This document shows, piece after piece, positions 7,095 to 8,527 of a stretch of 8,527 nucleotides of DNA. The stretch spans positions 1 through 8,527 of the forward strand of contig JABABF010000016.1 in assembly GCA_014238345.1 (NCBI GenBank), in the 5' to 3' direction. The position numbers and the translations under genes were made by a program. This stretch comes from Gammaproteobacteria bacterium. GTDB taxonomy: Bacteria > Pseudomonadota > Gammaproteobacteria > JABABF01. The notes below the pieces were generated by a model, which saw only the letters and a program-made list of their open reading frames with translations, was not told where the DNA came from and made no database searches. The first letter of the stretch is position 1; every line of letters begins with the position of its first letter.

Positions 7095-7909
7095 CGCATC
7101 ATAAAAATAAAATATTACTCGGTGATTGCGTGGATTTAAGTGCGGCGTTGCCAGCAGACTCAGTGGATCTTAGTTTATTTTCTCCGCCCTATGACGCAGT
7201 GCGGGATTACAATGGCGAATGGTGTTTTGATTTTTCTGCGCTGGGGCGCAATCTCTATAGAATTACCAAGGAAGGCGGCATTTGCGCGGTGGTCATTGGT
7301 GACGGCACCCGCCGCTTTGCCAAATCTCTTACCAGCTTTAAATTGGCAGTAGATTGGTGCGAGAATCATGCTTGGCGGTTATTTGAATGTTGCATATACC
7401 ACCGAGACGGAAATCCAGGCGCTTGGTGGAGCAAGCGTTTTCGGGTAGATCACGAATATATTTTTATTTTTCTCAAAGGTGAGCGTCCCAAGTATTTTGA
7501 CAAAAGTAAGATGATGGTGCCGAGCAAGCACGCTGGGAAAGTCTACAGTGGGACAGATCGTCTCACTAGTGGCGGCTTCAAGCAAATCACTCCCAAGGTC
7601 GTCAACTCCAAAAAATGCCGCGGTACCGTGTGGCGTTACGCCACCAGCAACACCGAAGGCAATCGATTAAAGGCAGAGCACCCCGCCACCTTCCCCGACA
7701 AATTGGCGGCAGATATCATCGAGTGTTTTAGCAAGCCAGGCGACTTGGTATTAGACCCCATGTGTGGTAGCGGCACGACCTGTGTGATGGCCGTTCAACA
7801 TGGACGCCACTATTTAGGCTTAGAAATATCCCCAGAATACCACAAGATAGCCGAAGATCGGTTACGGCTGGAGGTGTCGCAGCTGATAGATACGGCACAG
7901 CATGAGTAG
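7091..7909 (+). CDS. Site-specific DNA methyltransferase, beta class, SPPY type
   Basis: This enzyme transfers a methyl group from S-adenosylmethionine to an exocyclic amino group of cytosine (N4) or adenine (N6) in a specific DNA sequence. The 272 residues show the catalytic motif IV SPPY at 31-34, motif X HPATFP at 197-202, and motif I DPMCGSGTT at 222-230, followed by LGLEISPEY (242-250). The order IV then I is that of beta-class enzymes of the N6/N4 family. SPPY is more often linked to N4-cytosine methylation than DPPY, but this is not decisive. The variable stretch of about 130-195 probably reads the target sequence. All main motifs are intact, so it should be active. It overlaps the channel gene by ATGA and has no strong ribosome-binding site, suggesting coupled translation. 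No intact restriction enzyme is next to it. Its AT-richer composition fits a horizontally acquired gene. Confidence 0.92.
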   Translation: MTHHKNKILLGDCVDLSAALPADSVDLSLFSPPYDAVRDYNGEWCFDFSALGRNLYRITKEGGICAVVIGDGTRRFAKSLTSFKLAVDWCENHAWRLFECCIYHRDGNPGAWWSKRFRVDHEYIFIFLKGERPKYFDKSKMMVPSKHAGKVYSGTDRLTSGGFKQITPKVVNSKKCRGTVWRYATSNTEGNRLKAEHPATFPDKLAADIIECFSKPGDLVLDPMCGSGTTCVMAVQHGRHYLGLEISPEYHKIAEDRLRLEVSQLIDTAQHE

Positions 7910-7930
7910 TCGTTATAGCCAAGATCTGAT

Positions 7931-7963
7931 GGATGTCAATAGCTGTTGCATCCTATGTTTTTT
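7931..7963 (+). terminator. Probable Rho-independent terminator of the methyltransferase gene
   Basis: GGATG-T-CAA (7931-7939) pairs with TTGCATCC (7946-7953), giving eight base pairs with one bulged T and a six-base loop. Four bases later comes a run of six T (7958-7963). It starts 22 bases after the methyltransferase stop, the right place to end the plus-strand unit. The stem is only moderately GC-rich, so strength is uncertain. Confidence 0.45.
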
Positions 7964-7980
7964 CATGGGGTTTTCAGAGT

Positions 7981-7995
7981 CAAGGTTTCACCTTG
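7981..7995. repeat. Small perfect inverted repeat in the convergent spacer
   Basis: CAAGGT-TTC-ACCTTG is a 6-base-pair stem with a three-base loop. A run of five T follows ten bases later, too far for a good terminator. It may be a backup stop signal for transcription or simply chance. Confidence 0.3.
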
Positions 7996-8164
7996 TCCCG
8001 TCAGATTTTTATGCGCACTTGATCTGTTGTCTGCTCCGAGCGGTCAATAAAGCAGCTATCCCATAGATTACTTCGGCATCAGTTAATAATCAATACGATT
8101 CTAGTTGTAGAGCCCAATTGTGATATGTCGCTACAAAAACACATACAGAGCATCCACCCTCACC

Positions 8165-8527
8165 CTAAGCCAACCCCGAGTTGCCGATCACTTCGCGCAA
8201 CCATGCCAGCCGTTGTGGGGTGCCTACATCGCACCACATGCCTTGGTAGTATTGCCCGTCTACCAGCTCGCGTTCGACGGCGCGCCGCAAGGGCTCGCGC
8301 AGGGCAAAGCGAGTGGCGCTCTCATCGGCTAGCAAGGCGGGCGACAGTAGCGCGATGCCCGCATAGCAGAGCTGCTGCCCCGCCACCTCGGTGGTATCGG
8401 TTGCCGCCCCATCTTCAGTTTCTATCGTGGTACGGTTGGCAGTGGCTTCCTCTGCCTGCCACCCCATATGGCCGCGATTTGGCTTTGCCCCGGCGGTTAC
8501 CGACCGCACCAGCCCGTCTGCCCCCAG
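8165..8527 (-). CDS. murU: MurU-like nucleotidyltransferase, C-terminal part only
   Basis: The frame is open to the right edge, so the N-terminal catalytic part (with the usual nucleotide-binding motif) lies outside the window; 120 residues are visible. The segment CYAGIALLSPALL, a following helix, and YYQGMWCDVGTPQRLAWLREVI match the C-terminal end of N-acetylmuramate alpha-1-phosphate uridylyltransferases and related sugar-1-phosphate nucleotidyltransferases. MurU makes UDP-N-acetylmuramate from MurNAc-1-phosphate in the peptidoglycan salvage route of Pseudomonas and relatives. The exact substrate cannot be confirmed without the missing half. Compared with my memory of Pseudomonas MurU, the stretch before CYAGIAL is about 12-15 residues longer and very rich in Ala, Thr and Glu, and the usual NPxHH...GDF pattern is degraded. 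The gene converges on the methyltransferase gene. No start is visible; an internal GTG at 8509 is just a valine codon. Confidence 0.7.
   Translation of the reverse strand: MGADGLVRSVTAGAKPNRGHMGWQAEEATANRTTIETEDGAATDTTEVAGQQLCYAGIALLSPALLADESATRFALREPLRRAVERELVDGQYYQGMWCDVGTPQRLAWLREVIGNSGLA

Larger units (their letters stand above)
7902..8066 (+). pseudogene. Possible remnant of a restriction endonuclease gene
   Basis: An ATG at 7902 overlaps the last 8 bases of the methyltransferase gene and opens a 54-codon frame ending at TAG 8064-8066. Its first residues, MSSRYSQDLMD, resemble the way many type II restriction enzymes begin, and the position right after a methyltransferase is where the partner nuclease gene often lies. 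The rest (Cys-rich and hydrophobic, with no domain I recognise) looks like noise. The simplest reading is that only the first dozen or so codons of the former gene survive, fused to unrelated sequence. A likely terminator (7931-7963) lies inside the frame, which argues against a working 54-residue protein. This is an inference from a very short similarity and could be chance. Confidence 0.3.
7910..8164. other. Convergent AT-rich spacer
   Basis: This stretch lies between the methyltransferase stop and the stop of the MurU-like gene that comes from the right. Apart from the terminator-like hairpin, the small inverted repeat and the possible nuclease remnant, I see nothing coding: frames on both strands are broken by frequent stops. 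TTGTAG (8105-8110) and CTACAA (8131-8136) form another inverted pair around a 20-base loop, without obvious role. No clear terminator for the minus-strand gene was found. Confidence 0.5.

Noticed and set aside
7064..7891. GATAGAT occurs near the end of the channel gene (7064-7070) and again near the end of the methyltransferase gene (7885-7891), like a direct repeat flanking an insertion.
   Set aside because: Seven bases are too few, both copies are in coding sequence for an Ile-Asp pair, and the surrounding bases do not match well. Chance is more likely.
7955..8050. A 31-codon frame starting at ATG 7955 in the spacer.
   Set aside because: No ribosome-binding site, overlaps the T-run of the likely terminator, and shows no recognisable motif.
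1..8527. CRISPR arrays, tRNA or rRNA genes, and insertion sequences.
   Set aside because: No spaced direct repeats, no cloverleaf-like or rRNA-like sequence and no transposase were seen on reading either strand.

Overview
The window looks like a piece of a gammaproteobacterial chromosome. The evidence is a compact aa3-type cytochrome c oxidase operon in the order coxB-coxA-ctaG-coxC, a coxB carrying a C-terminal cytochrome c domain, and a MurU-like nucleotidyltransferase of the cell-wall salvage type known from Pseudomonas and relatives. The genus cannot be read from the sequence.

Left part (about 146-4578, minus strand). This is a four-gene cytochrome oxidase operon, read right to left. CoxB (subunit II, CuA site plus a fused cytochrome c) takes electrons. 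CoxA (subunit I, hemes a/a3 and CuB) reduces oxygen and pumps protons. CtaG/Cox11 delivers copper to CuB. CoxC is subunit III. The gaps are 48, 30 and 2 bases, and all metal ligands I looked for are present. Left of coxC only 145 bases are visible, with one weak open frame running off the edge.

Middle (4579-4752) is a short divergent intergenic region. To its right, on the plus strand, lie a MATE-family exporter of the DinF type (4753-6153), a one-domain voltage-gated-type cation channel (6207-7094) and a DNA methyltransferase with an SPPY motif (7091-7909). The channel and methyltransferase genes overlap by four bases (ATGA), so they are probably translated together. The sequence becomes visibly more AT-rich from the middle of the channel gene through the methyltransferase and the following spacer, in contrast to the GC-rich exporter.

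Right part. The spacer 7910-8164 carries a likely terminator and a short frame that begins on the methyltransferase stop and starts like a restriction enzyme, possibly the remnant of a lost partner. Converging from the right edge is the 3' end of a MurU-like nucleotidyltransferase gene (8165-8527, minus strand).

The cox operon is ordinary. The parts worth a second look are the channel, whose selectivity filter reads TFDNW instead of the TLESW of the studied bacterial sodium channels, its coupling to a solitary methyltransferase, and the possible restriction-gene remnant after it.
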